This document shows positions 34,146 to 41,542 of a DNA stretch of 64,000 nt, one piece after another (the first letter of the stretch is position 1; the number at the start of each line of letters is the position of its first letter). The translations under genes and the position numbers were made by a program. The notes beneath the pieces were generated by a model. It had not been told where the DNA came from, did no database searches, and was given only the letters and a program-made list of their open reading frames with translations. Source of the DNA: Phycisphaeraceae bacterium (GTDB lineage Bacteria; Planctomycetota; Phycisphaerae; Phycisphaerales; UBA1924); contig JAHBWV010000001.1 of assembly GCA_019636845.1 (NCBI GenBank), positions 1,364,001 through 1,428,000 of the forward strand, in the 5' to 3' direction.

Positions 34146-35348
34146 ATGACCACTGCCGCCGCCACTCCCGCACCGACGCTCGCCAAGGGTCTTGAAGGCG
34201 TCATCGCCGGCGAGACAGCGATCTGCAACGTCGGCCAAGGCCAGTTGATCTATCGCGGCTACGAGATCCACGATCTTGCGGCCCACGCAACGTTTGAGGA
34301 GGTCGCGTTCCTCCTGCTCGAAGGCCACAAGCCCTCAGCTTCGGAACTGTCGCGATTCACGCAGGAGATCGTGGCCGAACGTGCCCTTCCGGGAGCGGTG
34401 ATCGACTTCATCAGGACAACCGGTCCGATGCTCAAGAGCGGCACCGCCGTTCCGATGGACATCGTAAGGACGTGCGTCTCCATCCTCGGCAACCTCGACA
34501 AGGACTCGCAGGAGATCACGCCAGAGGCCAACCTCCGCAAAGCCAAACGCATCCTCGCGAAGGTTCCCACCATCATCGGACACATGCAGAACATCATCGA
34601 CGGGCGAGAGATCGTCGAGCCCAACACCGGCGGCGATCCCAAGCTCTCCCACGCCGCGAACCTGATGTACCTGATGTCCGGCCAGAAGCCCTCCCCCGAG
34701 TACGCCAAGGTCGTCGATGTCTCGCTCATCCTCTACGCCGAGCACGACTACAACGCCAGCACGTTCACCACGCGCGTCATTGCCGGCACACTCTCGGACA
34801 TGCACGGTGCGATGGCCGGCGGCATCGCCGCACTCAAGGGCCCGCTCCATGGCGGAGCCAACGAAGAGGCGATGGAGATGCTCAAGGAGATCATGCGAGA
34901 CGTCACCGAAAGGGGCATCGGCACCGATGCGGTCGACACGTGGATGCAGAACGCCTTCGACACCAAACGCAAGCTCATGGGCTTCGGCCATCGCGTCTAC
35001 AAGAACGGCGATCACAGAGCTCCGATCCTGCACAAGCTCGGCCGCGCAATCGCCGAGAAGGACACGAAGAACCCCGGCGGCCACCCGGCCCTCAAGTGGT
35101 TCGAACTCGGCGAGCAGGTCCAGAGGATCATGCTCGACAAGAAGAAGATCCACCCCAACGTCGACTTCCCATGCGGCCTGACGTATTTCACGATGGGCAT
35201 CCCCGTGCCGCAGTACACGCCGATTTTCGTGGCCTCGCGCGTCACGGGCTGGGCGGCTCACATCATGGAGCAGCACGCCAACAACCGGCTTATTCGGCCG
35301 ATCGCTCAATACACCGGACCCGAGTTGATGAGCTGGAGCGGGAAGTAG
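34146..35348 (+). CDS. gltA: Citrate synthase (type II-like, possibly methylcitrate synthase)
   Basis: A 400-residue citrate synthase family protein. Conserved residues are His200 (LYAEHDYNAS), His235 (GPLHGGANE), His282 (MGFGHRVYKN) and the catalytic Asp340 (HPNVDF). The N-terminus LEGVIAGETAICNVGQGQLIYRGYEI is that of the shorter Gram-positive-type and 2-methylcitrate synthases rather than the long E. coli type I enzyme. It condenses acetyl-CoA (or propionyl-CoA) with oxaloacetate. A PrpD-family gene 2 kb away on the other strand raises the methylcitrate option, but the two are not one operon. The start has ACGGAGGTTGTTCCG upstream. Confidence 0.92.
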   Translation: MTTAAATPAPTLAKGLEGVIAGETAICNVGQGQLIYRGYEIHDLAAHATFEEVAFLLLEGHKPSASELSRFTQEIVAERALPGAVIDFIRTTGPMLKSGTAVPMDIVRTCVSILGNLDKDSQEITPEANLRKAKRILAKVPTIIGHMQNIIDGREIVEPNTGGDPKLSHAANLMYLMSGQKPSPEYAKVVDVSLILYAEHDYNASTFTTRVIAGTLSDMHGAMAGGIAALKGPLHGGANEEAMEMLKEIMRDVTERGIGTDAVDTWMQNAFDTKRKLMGFGHRVYKNGDHRAPILHKLGRAIAEKDTKNPGGHPALKWFELGEQVQRIMLDKKKIHPNVDFPCGLTYFTMGIPVPQYTPIFVASRVTGWAAHIMEQHANNRLIRPIAQYTGPELMSWSGK

Positions 35349-35385
35349 GTGCAGTCGGATTTGATTTCAGAGTGACTGAAGGGAG

Positions 35386-35405
35386 CCCCGTGCGCGAGCA
35401 CGGGG
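35386..35405 (+). terminator. Rho-independent terminator after citrate synthase
   Basis: CCCCGTGC (35386-35393) and GCACGGGG (35398-35405) form a perfect 8-base stem around a GCGA loop, 37 bases after the gltA stop, followed by TTCTTCGTTT. It may also serve the convergent gene on the minus strand. Confidence 0.85.
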
Positions 35406-35457
35406 TTCTTCGTTTCGGTCCATGTTTCAGGGCGGTTCGCGCGAAGGCGACCCGGAT

Positions 35458-36033
35458 TCACGGTGTCGATCGAGAGAGTCTGAAGACCAGATCCTTCTGC
35501 TCGGGATTGTCGAACTTGACGGTAATCACAAGTGTGTCCGGCGTCGGGCACTCGTAGATGCACGCAGAGAGGTCGTTGGTCTCGGCGGAATCGACGAAGT
35601 TCAGGCGTGTGGCGGACTTGGCAGCGAGCGTGAACGTTGCGGGCTTGTCCTTCTCTTCCCACGCGATCCCTGTCGCCGTCTGGTGACGCAGACGGAGCGT
35701 CAGAGTGCCACCCTCCTCGACGATGGTGAGGATCTCGAAGACGATGGGCTTTCCGGACGCGTTGAGCCACCTGAACATGCCCATCATGTTGTTGCCTGCC
35801 GGTGCTGTCCAGACCTCCTGCACAAACTCCTTGCCACCTCGCTCGCCGGTACGCACCGCGGACCAGTCTCCGGCGAGGAACGTGGCATCGTCAATAGCCG
35901 CGGGGATGCTCGTGACGGTCGCGGGCTCTTTCGGTGGCTGCTGAGCAGGAACGGGTTGAGTGCTGGTGAGCGTTCCCGTTGAGAGTGTGATGGCGAGGAG
36001 AGTCGAAGAGAGGAACGCTGCTGCGTTGAGCAT
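35458..36033 (-). CDS. Secreted DUF6265-like protein
   Basis: A 191-residue protein with an N-terminal signal peptide (MLNAAAFLSSTLLAITLSTG) and a Pro/Gln-rich start of the mature region. The core FLAGDWSAV followed by EEVWTAP-like and MMGMFRWLNASGKPIVFEILTI segments resembles the DUF6265 beta-barrel, a lipocalin/THAP4-type fold with unknown ligand. The start at 36033 is chosen because the upstream extension lacks signal-peptide character and overlaps the next gene. The protein is probably periplasmic. It converges with gltA across a terminator. Confidence 0.65.
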   Translation of the reverse strand: MLNAAAFLSSTLLAITLSTGTLTSTQPVPAQQPPKEPATVTSIPAAIDDATFLAGDWSAVRTGERGGKEFVQEVWTAPAGNNMMGMFRWLNASGKPIVFEILTIVEEGGTLTLRLRHQTATGIAWEEKDKPATFTLAAKSATRLNFVDSAETNDLSACIYECPTPDTLVITVKFDNPEQKDLVFRLSRSTP

Positions 36034-36088
36034 GGGTGGGTCTCCTGACGTTCGGTGCTCCGCTTCGCCGAAGGACTGGGGCAGCATA

Positions 36089-36634
36089 TCAAGCTCGATG
36101 CGAACTCGGAGCGTGAGGGTGCGCCTGATCAGGCGGCGGGTGATTGCGGATCTCGCGGGCTTTGATGAGCCCGGGCAGGCGGACACCGAGATTGGTCCAG
36201 GTGCCGATGGTCTTCCAGCCGCCGGCTTGGGGCTTTTGCAGGCGTGCCAGATAGCACTCGCCGAGGAATGAGTACTCCATGATCCGGTACTCGCCGGAGA
36301 GGAAGCCGGAGACTGCCTCAAGGTAGAGGTCTGCGACTTTCGGTGTGGTGCAAGGGAACCATTCGAGCCAGAAGTTCTCCACGAGGAGATGGAGCTCGTC
36401 GCAGTTCTGAAGCGCGAGCCACACCCGGAACCTGCATCCCTCCTGCTCGGGGATGACGATGCTGATCTCGACGGGATCCTCCGGATGCTCCTCCATGGTC
36501 AGCGAGGGGAACCGGGCGGCGAGTTCCGCAAAGACGCGGCGGGCGACTGCGTCGGCCTCGGCCTCGCGGGCCTGCCACTTCAGGCGTGATCGTTCACGCG
36601 ATTCCCGTGTGGAGAATGGCCAGAGAAATCCCAT
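36089..36634 (-). CDS. Hypothetical cytoplasmic protein
   Basis: A 181-residue protein with a short hydrophobic start MGFLWPF followed by a charged helix rich in Arg/Glu (RESRERSRLKWQAREAEADAVA). The middle part has mixed acidic and aromatic segments (CDELHLLVENFWLEWFP) and the C-terminus is Pro/His-rich. I recognise no family, signal peptide or metal motif. It sits 25 bases upstream of the LOG gene stop and 55 bases from the DUF6265-like gene, so it may belong to a small minus-strand operon, but the gene order gives no function. Confidence 0.6.
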   Translation of the reverse strand: MGFLWPFSTRESRERSRLKWQAREAEADAVARRVFAELAARFPSLTMEEHPEDPVEISIVIPEQEGCRFRVWLALQNCDELHLLVENFWLEWFPCTTPKVADLYLEAVSGFLSGEYRIMEYSFLGECYLARLQKPQAGGWKTIGTWTNLGVRLPGLIKAREIRNHPPPDQAHPHAPSSHRA

Positions 36635-36659
36635 GTGAACTCTTCACACCTTCACAGAG

Positions 36660-37199
36660 TCAAGGGAGCATTCGGTCGAGGAGGCGGTCGAGGTTGTCGT
36701 CGTCGAGGATGAGCGAGCGGTTCTTCTCGTAGATGTAGCCCTCCTGGACCATGAGGTCGATCTGCTGGAGGGTGGGGGTGTAGAAGTTGTTGATGTTGAG
36801 GACGCCGCAGGGCTTGCTGATGGTGCCGATCTGGTTCCAGGTGACGACTTCGAAGAGTTCGTCGAGGGTCCCGTAGCCGCCGGGGAGCGTGAGGAAGGCA
36901 TCGGCGAGTGAGAGCATCATGGTCTTGCGGTCGAGCATGCTCTTGACGACCCGCATGTCGGCGATGCGTGGGTGAGCGACCTCTTTGCCGATCAGGAAGT
37001 CGGGGATGATGCCGATGGCGCGGCCCCCGGCGTCGAGGAGGGCGTCGGCAACGGCACCCATCATGCCCTTGCTGCCGCCACCGTAGACGAGGGTGAGGCC
37101 ACGCGCGGCGAGGGCTTGGCCGGTGCGGTGCGCGAGGTCGATGTAGGCGGGGTTTGTGCCGGGCTTTGACCCGCAGAAGATGCAGATGGAGGGAGGCAT
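36660..37199 (-). CDS. LOG-family nucleotide 5'-monophosphate phosphoribohydrolase
   Basis: A 179-residue protein with the diagnostic LOG motif PGGYGTLDELFEVVTWNQ and the N-terminal SICIFCGSKPGTNPAY, then GLTLVYGGGSKGMMGAVADA. The catalytic Arg/Glu pair of the family fits the motif. LOG proteins cleave the glycosidic bond of AMP-type nucleotides or cytokinin ribotides; in bacteria the biological substrate is often unknown. The start is the ATG at 37199, immediately before a repeat-rich intergenic stretch. The frame continues upstream through those repeats, but that extension has no family match. Confidence 0.92.
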   Translation of the reverse strand: MPPSICIFCGSKPGTNPAYIDLAHRTGQALAARGLTLVYGGGSKGMMGAVADALLDAGGRAIGIIPDFLIGKEVAHPRIADMRVVKSMLDRKTMMLSLADAFLTLPGGYGTLDELFEVVTWNQIGTISKPCGVLNINNFYTPTLQQIDLMVQEGYIYEKNRSLILDDDNLDRLLDRMLP

Positions 37200-37274
37200 G
37201 GGATTGCTCGGGTGAAGAGAAGAGAACGCAGAGGACGCGGAGGGGGCAGAGGTTCGCGGAGGGGAGGAATGTGA

Positions 37275-37302
37275 GGGACACCGCTCTGGAGAGGGTGCCA
37301 CC
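37275..37302. repeat. Hairpin repeat copy, partly degraded (REP-like)
   Basis: The sequence around CACCGCTCTGG-AGAG-GGTGCCACC is a shortened copy of the repeat found at 55971-55999; one C is missing, so the stem is interrupted. Other hairpins in the window share the GTGGCA/TGCCAC end. Confidence 0.5.
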
Positions 37303-37317
37303 AAGAGAAGAGCACTG

Positions 37318-37334
37318 ACTGGCAAGCCGCCAGT
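37318..37334. repeat. Small hairpin ACTGGC/GCCAGT
   Basis: ACTGGC (37318-37323) pairs with GCCAGT (37329-37334) around a 5-base loop and is followed directly by GGCATG. It is a member of the same class of short extragenic hairpins. Confidence 0.45.
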
Positions 37335-37346
37335 GGCATGTAAGAG

Positions 37347-37363
37347 TCGGCTCGGAGAGCCGA
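37347..37363. repeat. Small hairpin TCGGCTC/GAGCCGA
   Basis: TCGGCTC (37347-37353) and GAGCCGA (37357-37363) form a perfect 7-base stem around GGA, followed by TCCACCC. It sits 26 bases before the end of the PrpD-family gene. Confidence 0.45.
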
Positions 37364-37389
37364 TCCACCCAAAGGCATCGAGGCATGCT

Positions 37390-39003
37390 TCAGTCGAACT
37401 TGCCCTTGACGGTGAGATCGAAGTTGTTGATGGTCTGGATGTGGTCGGCGGACTTGGTGTGGATGTCGGAGTAGCGGTCGATAATGGGAGCGGGGTTGTC
37501 GAAGGCGAGTGAGCCGAGGAGCTGGAACTTATGGGCGAGGATGCCCTTGAGGTCGGCGGTGGTGTTGCGGGCGTGGCCACCGGGGTACATGACGAGCGAG
37601 CTGTCGTGGGTCTTGCCCGTGTTGTCGGTGATGACGACGGAGGTGGGGATGCCGTCGGGGTAGCGGCGGTCGTAGTCGGGGCCGCCGTGGGCGAACTCGA
37701 TCTTGCCCATCAACTGGCGGGTGAGGCGGTTGTTGATCGCTTCGGGGCCGTAGTCGACGGGCGCGAGCATGAGCTCTTTCCAGCCGGCCTTTTTCTGCTC
37801 GAGGGCCTTGCGGAGAAGCGTGCTGACGATGTAGACCATGGAGTGGTCGGCGGACTGGCGGGTCTTTGGGTCGCGCTTGGCGGGGTCTCCGATGATGCCG
37901 AAGGCGGGCTCATACGCGACGATCTTGATCTGTTTGATGTTCTCGCCTTGGGCGTTGGCGATGAGGGCGGGTGACTTCTGGATGAGGTCGATCATGGCCT
38001 GGAGCGCGCCGGCGGACTGGTGCTCGTAGAGGCCGAGCTTGAAGTGCATGCCCATGACGGCGAAGTCGCTGCCGCTGCGGGCGAGGAGGAGGTTGAAGGG
38101 GGAGGCATCGGCTTTGTCGGTGTTGGCCTTGGTCGCGCCGACCTTCTGGAACATCTGGCCGGGGCCCTCGAAGATGCGGAAGACGGCCTCGGGGTTGCGG
38201 AAGATGTCGCGCGGGCCGAGGAAGCCGGCCATGGAACGCTTCATGGAGAGGATTGCGGCTTCGGTGGAGATCGCGGCGGATGCGCCCTTGGAGTCTGAGA
38301 GCTGCTTGCCGGCGCGGATGGCGCGGAAGGGGACGTAGTGGGCGACGACCATGCCGATGGCGGACTCGATCTGCTCGGCGGTTGCGCCGACCATCGCGCC
38401 GAAGGTGGCGGCGGAGGCGATGGCTCCGTGAAGCACGTGGTCGATCTTGTAGGTCTTGAGTGAGAAGACCTCGGCGAGGCGGCCGCGGATCTCGTCGAGG
38501 AGAATCATGCCCTTCAAGGCGTATGCGCCGTCGCGGCCCATCATCTGCGTCGCGGCGATGGCGACGGGGTAGAAGTCGTTGTGGCCGAACTCACCAGCGA
38601 GGGAGTTGGTCTTGGGGTTGTAGCCGAAGTTGGTGCCGTTGGAGTCCCACTCGCGCACGGCGGAGGCGTTGGCGACGATGGCCTTCTCGCTCTTGACGCG
38701 GATGGAGGAGCCGAAGCAGGTTGCCCCGTGGAACTTGGACTTGCCGAGGCCGGGTCCGTGGTCGCCGGGGGGGACAGCGTACTGGAGGGCTTCGGCGCGG
38801 AGGAGGTTGGGGGCGTTGGTGCCGAGGGCGATGGCGGAGAGGCCGCAGAGGACGGCGTCGGTGTGGAAGAGGTTGGTTTTCTCGATGACAGACTTGTCGG
38901 GCTGGCCGCCGGTGGGGCCGTCAGACATGAAGTCGATGGCGTATTGGGCGATGCCGAGGGCCTGGTTGGAGTCTGCGGGGAGATTGACGAATGCGTCTGC
39001 CAT
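37390..39003 (-). CDS. MmgE/PrpD family protein (2-methylcitrate dehydratase-like)
   Basis: A 537-residue protein. It has the MmgE/PrpD all-helical N-terminal domain (GIAQYAIDFMSDG, then HDTDAVLCGLSAIALG-like segments and GSSIRVKSEKAIVANA) followed by the alpha/beta domain with IDHVLHGAIASAATFGAMVGAT, EAAILSMKRSMAGF and SADHSMVYIVSTLLRKAL. PrpD dehydrates 2-methylcitrate in propionate breakdown; other family members act on other small acids. It is about 50 residues longer than E. coli PrpD. A citrate synthase lies 2 kb away, but on the opposite strand and behind a terminator. The start is the ATG at 39003 preceded by a repeat-rich gap. Confidence 0.85.
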   Translation of the reverse strand: MADAFVNLPADSNQALGIAQYAIDFMSDGPTGGQPDKSVIEKTNLFHTDAVLCGLSAIALGTNAPNLLRAEALQYAVPPGDHGPGLGKSKFHGATCFGSSIRVKSEKAIVANASAVREWDSNGTNFGYNPKTNSLAGEFGHNDFYPVAIAATQMMGRDGAYALKGMILLDEIRGRLAEVFSLKTYKIDHVLHGAIASAATFGAMVGATAEQIESAIGMVVAHYVPFRAIRAGKQLSDSKGASAAISTEAAILSMKRSMAGFLGPRDIFRNPEAVFRIFEGPGQMFQKVGATKANTDKADASPFNLLLARSGSDFAVMGMHFKLGLYEHQSAGALQAMIDLIQKSPALIANAQGENIKQIKIVAYEPAFGIIGDPAKRDPKTRQSADHSMVYIVSTLLRKALEQKKAGWKELMLAPVDYGPEAINNRLTRQLMGKIEFAHGGPDYDRRYPDGIPTSVVITDNTGKTHDSSLVMYPGGHARNTTADLKGILAHKFQLLGSLAFDNPAPIIDRYSDIHTKSADHIQTINNFDLTVKGKFD

Positions 39004-39250
39004 GGGCGGGCTCCGGGAGGGTGGGGAGAGAGGGTAGGGGTGGAGGGGGGGCAGATGGCAAATGGCAAAGTGCCAGATGGCAAACAGAGGTTGCTGAACG
39101 GCCAGCGAGAAGGGAGCCACGCGCGTGGCGGGATCGTGAAGAGAACGGAGAGGGAGCGGAGGTACGCGGACGGGAGAAGGCGCGTGACAGCGGGCCCGGC
39201 ATTGCGGGCGGGTCATTCGTGCGGGATGGTGCGCGTTGTTGTGCTTGCGA
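39004..39250. other. Gap upstream of the PrpD-family gene with direct repeats
   Basis: No gene is seen here. CAGATGGCAAA occurs twice (39052-39062 and 39074-39084) with TGGCAAA between, and a GAGAACGGAGAGGGAGCGG stretch near 39140 resembles the repeat-like sequence at 37213-37262. The minus-strand promoter of the PrpD-family gene should lie here. Confidence 0.5.
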
Positions 39251-40012
39251 TTACGCGGCCGGTCGGTCGCGGGCGCGGCGCGGGGTGTCGCGAACAGTGC
39301 GCGTGGAGCCGGCGGCGGCGCGGAGCGAGTCTGCGCGAGTTGGCCGCGAGGGGGCTTCGGGTGGCATGGCTGCGTCCTCGCAGCCATGCGTTGTGACGCT
39401 GTTCTTGCATGCCTGGTCTTCGCCCAGGCATGCCACCCGGGAGCTCGCGTTGTCCTTTGAGTGAGAGCCCGACAGAGCCCCCGAGCTTGCTTGCTGGGTG
39501 GCGCTCGGTGCTCCCTTTTGCGCGGGTTGATCGGCGGATGGTGTGGGCGCGGCCATGAGTTTGGGGGCGGGATTTGGCGCGGGTGTGGGTTTGGGCGCGA
39601 GGACGCGGGATTCTTTGGCGATGGTGGTCGCGGTGCGGCGGATGAGCTCGGCGTGGCGGTGGAGGGTACGGGTATCGGCCTCGGGATCGCGGCCGCTGGG
39701 TTGCGGCGCGGGAGATTCGAGGATGTCGAGGAGTTTGCGGAGCGAGATGGGGCGAGCGGTCTGGCCGAGGAGGCGGGCGCGGAGGGTGAGGAGCTGGTCG
39801 TAGGCGTCGATCTCGGCCTGAACTTCGGGTGTGTTGATGTAGTCGATGAGTGTGAGGAAGGGGATGTTGAGATGAGCGGCGAGGGCGGGGAGGGGGAGGT
39901 TCGCCTTGAGCATGTCGAGGACGAGGAGGTGTGCCCAGCGTTGGCGGTCGGTGGGCGCGGCGGGGAGATTGTTGTGTGCGCTCTGGTGTGCGATGTCGGG
40001 TGAGGCGATCAT
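39251..40012 (-). CDS. Hypothetical protein with HTH-like N-terminus and low-complexity tail
   Basis: A 253-residue protein. Residues about 24-95 (RWAHLLVLDMLKANLPLPALAAHLNIPFLTLIDYINTPEVQ) look like a helix-turn-helix region of the small-terminase or transcription-factor kind; I cannot place the family. Residues 150-190 are a Pro/Ala-rich linker. The last 60 or so residues are encoded by two hairpin repeats (39364-39389 and 39407-39433), so this part of the protein may be an accident of repeat insertion. Codon use of the first 150 residues looks coding. A DNA-binding role is an inference; a terminase-like origin is a weaker alternative. Confidence 0.55.
   Translation of the reverse strand: MIASPDIAHQSAHNNLPAAPTDRQRWAHLLVLDMLKANLPLPALAAHLNIPFLTLIDYINTPEVQAEIDAYDQLLTLRARLLGQTARPISLRKLLDILESPAPQPSGRDPEADTRTLHRHAELIRRTATTIAKESRVLAPKPTPAPNPAPKLMAAPTPSADQPAQKGAPSATQQASSGALSGSHSKDNASSRVACLGEDQACKNSVTTHGCEDAAMPPEAPSRPTRADSLRAAAGSTRTVRDTPRRARDRPAA
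39364..39389. repeat. Hairpin repeat with 11-base perfect stem
   Basis: GCATGGCTGCG (39364-39374) and CGCAGCCATGC (39379-39389) flank TCCT. It begins with GTGGCATGG on the plus strand, matching the TGCCAC ends of neighbouring elements. It lies inside the 3' end of the gene at 39251-40012. Confidence 0.6.
39407..39433. repeat. Hairpin repeat with 10-base perfect stem
   Basis: GCATGCCTGG (39407-39416) and CCAGGCATGC (39424-39433) flank a 7-base loop TCTTCGC, and CACCC follows. Together with the element at 39364 it forms a pair whose outer ends read GTGGCATG and CATGCCAC. Confidence 0.6.
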
Positions 40013-40173
40013 GGAGATGAATGTACGGCGCGGCGGGAGTGATGCAAGCGCGGGGTGGGTGTGTCACTGACAGACGTCTGTCAGTGACTGTTGGAACAGA
40101 TAATGGAAGTCGTTGGGGGAGATGGGGTTAGGGAATCTGAGAAAAACGCACGGAGGGGCGGAGGGTGGAGTCG

Positions 40174-40215
40174 GGCCCGTTCGGGCCGGTCCACGAAGGA
40201 AGCCGCTACGCGGCT
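40174..40215. repeat. Two adjacent small hairpins
   Basis: GGCCCG/CGGGCC (40174-40187, loop TT) and AGCCGC/GCGGCT (40201-40215, loop TAC) lie 13 bases apart in the non-coding stretch. Confidence 0.45.
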
Positions 40216-40415
40216 GGGAAGGCCCAACGGGCGGGGGAAGCCGACGCGCGGCCTCGCGATGCGCGGGCTTCACCCCTGGCAACGATCGCATGCCCGCCCC
40301 CCAACCTCGCGGGCGTGCAGACGAGAAGGCGCGGCACTCGCCATTCGAGGGACAGAATGGTCCGCTCCGGGGGCGTAGAAGAGAAAGGACAAGGAAGAAG
40401 AGTGTGGGCGGCATC

Positions 40416-40435
40416 CCACGCGTTGAAACGCGTGG
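40416..40435. repeat. Hairpin CCACGCG/CGCGTGG
   Basis: A perfect 7-base stem with loop TTGAAA, followed by CAACGATCC. A related run, GGCAACGATC, follows CACCCCT at about 40275-40288, so the tail is repeated. Confidence 0.5.
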
Positions 40436-40501
40436 CAACGATCCGTGCGCCGAAGCGGCGAAAGAGCGTCGCCTTCGGCAACGGAGGGTGTTCCGAGGAA
40501 G

Positions 40502-41542
40502 TCACGGCGTGATGGCTTTGGTGATGAGCCCTTGCAGCGTGTCGGCGCCAGAGAGCCAGCGGACCTGGAGCACGGGGCGAGCGATGGGGCAGGGCCAACG
40601 GGAGGGGCTGACGCGGGAGAGCTTGGTCCAGTCTTTGCGCGTGGTGATGATGGCATCGGCGTGCGCATCGCGAGCGATCGAGATGAGCGAGTCGATGGTG
40701 TGTGGCGCGTATGGGTCGTGGTCGCGGATGAAGAGTGATTGAAGGAGGGGCGAGTCGGCGTGGGCTTCCACTTGTTGGAGGAATGCGTTGGGGTTTCCGA
40801 TGGCGGCGCAGGGGAGCAGACGTTTGCCCTTCAACCAGGAGAGGGGTTCGGAGCGGCTTTCGGCGTTGTGGGCGATGTCGAGCGAGGACCATTCGTAGGC
40901 GACGGTTGCGATGGGGATGCCGGGGGCGATGGTCGAGAGGTGATTCTGGATTGCGGAGGCGGCATCGGGGGCGAGGTCGGCGCGGGTGATGATGACGGCG
41001 TGGGCGCGGCGGAGGGATTGGACGGGCTCGCGGAGCCAGCCGCGGGGGAGAGGGTGGTCGTTGAAGGGGGAGCGTGTGGCGTCGATGAGGACGATGTCGA
41101 GGTTGCGTGCGAGCTTTCGGTGCTGGAAGCCATCGTCGAGGATGATGCAGGTGAGGGTCGGCAGGTTGTGGCGAGCGCGGCGTTGGAGTTCGGCGCGGAT
41201 CGCGCTGATGCGATCGGGGTTGACGAGGGTGGGGACATCCTGGAGCGCGAGGGCGTACTCGCGGGCCTCGTCGCTGAGCCCGTGTGAGGCGCGGTACCCG
41301 CGCATGGCGATGGCGGGGTGTGCGCCGGAGGAGGCGAGGGTTCGGGCGATGTGTTCGACGAGGGGAGTTTTGCCCGTCCCGCCGACGGAGAGGTTTCCGA
41401 TGGAGATGACGGGGATGTCGAGTGTGGTGACTCCCTTCCCTCGGTCGAGCATTGCATTGCGGCGATGGAGTTCCCACAGGTAGAAGCGGGAGGCGAGCGA
41501 GGCGAGCGGAGCGGGGAGCCAGGGGACCGGTCCGTGCGTCAT
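40502..41542 (-). CDS. lpxK: Tetraacyldisaccharide 4'-kinase (lipid A kinase)
   Basis: A 346-residue protein. The N-terminal membrane-associated helix is followed by a P-loop SVGGTGKTPLVEHIAR, the AIAMRGYRASHGLSDEA block, ILDDGFQHRKLARNLDIVLIDA and LPRGWLREP, all conserved in LpxK. The C-terminal segment DAIITTRKDWTKL is also characteristic. LpxK phosphorylates the 4' position of the lipid A disaccharide precursor in the inner membrane, so this organism makes lipid A-type molecules. The start overlaps the stop of the upstream membrane-protein gene as ATGA, and maf is coupled before that. Confidence 0.93.
   Translation of the reverse strand: MTHGPVPWLPAPLASLASRFYLWELHRRNAMLDRGKGVTTLDIPVISIGNLSVGGTGKTPLVEHIARTLASSGAHPAIAMRGYRASHGLSDEAREYALALQDVPTLVNPDRISAIRAELQRRARHNLPTLTCIILDDGFQHRKLARNLDIVLIDATRSPFNDHPLPRGWLREPVQSLRRAHAVIITRADLAPDAASAIQNHLSTIAPGIPIATVAYEWSSLDIAHNAESRSEPLSWLKGKRLLPCAAIGNPNAFLQQVEAHADSPLLQSLFIRDHDPYAPHTIDSLISIARDAHADAIITTRKDWTKLSRVSPSRWPCPIARPVLQVRWLSGADTLQGLITKAITP

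Larger units (their letters stand above)
37200..37389. other. Repeat-rich intergenic stretch upstream of LOG
   Basis: This 190-base gap contains direct repeats of the CGCAGAGG/ACGCGGAGG type (about 37213-37262) and three small hairpins described below (37275-37370). No gene is supported here. The promoter for the LOG gene must lie within it, but none is evident. Confidence 0.6.
40013..40501. other. 489-base non-coding stretch with hairpins
   Basis: No gene is supported. Three small perfect stems are seen at 40174-40187, 40201-40215 and 40416-40435, and the stretch is G/C-rich with ragged repeats. Weak ORFs here lack codon bias and Shine-Dalgarno sites. The region may hold promoters for the divergent minus-strand genes or merely repeat debris. 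Confidence 0.6.

Noticed and set aside
37275-40435. Possible CRISPR array because of several palindromic repeats
   Set aside because: The stems differ from each other, spacing is irregular, and no cas gene is present. They are better described as extragenic palindromes.
40113-40742. A 209-codon plus-strand frame in the hairpin-rich stretch
   Set aside because: It runs over several hairpin repeats and into the antisense of lpxK. No family or ribosome site.
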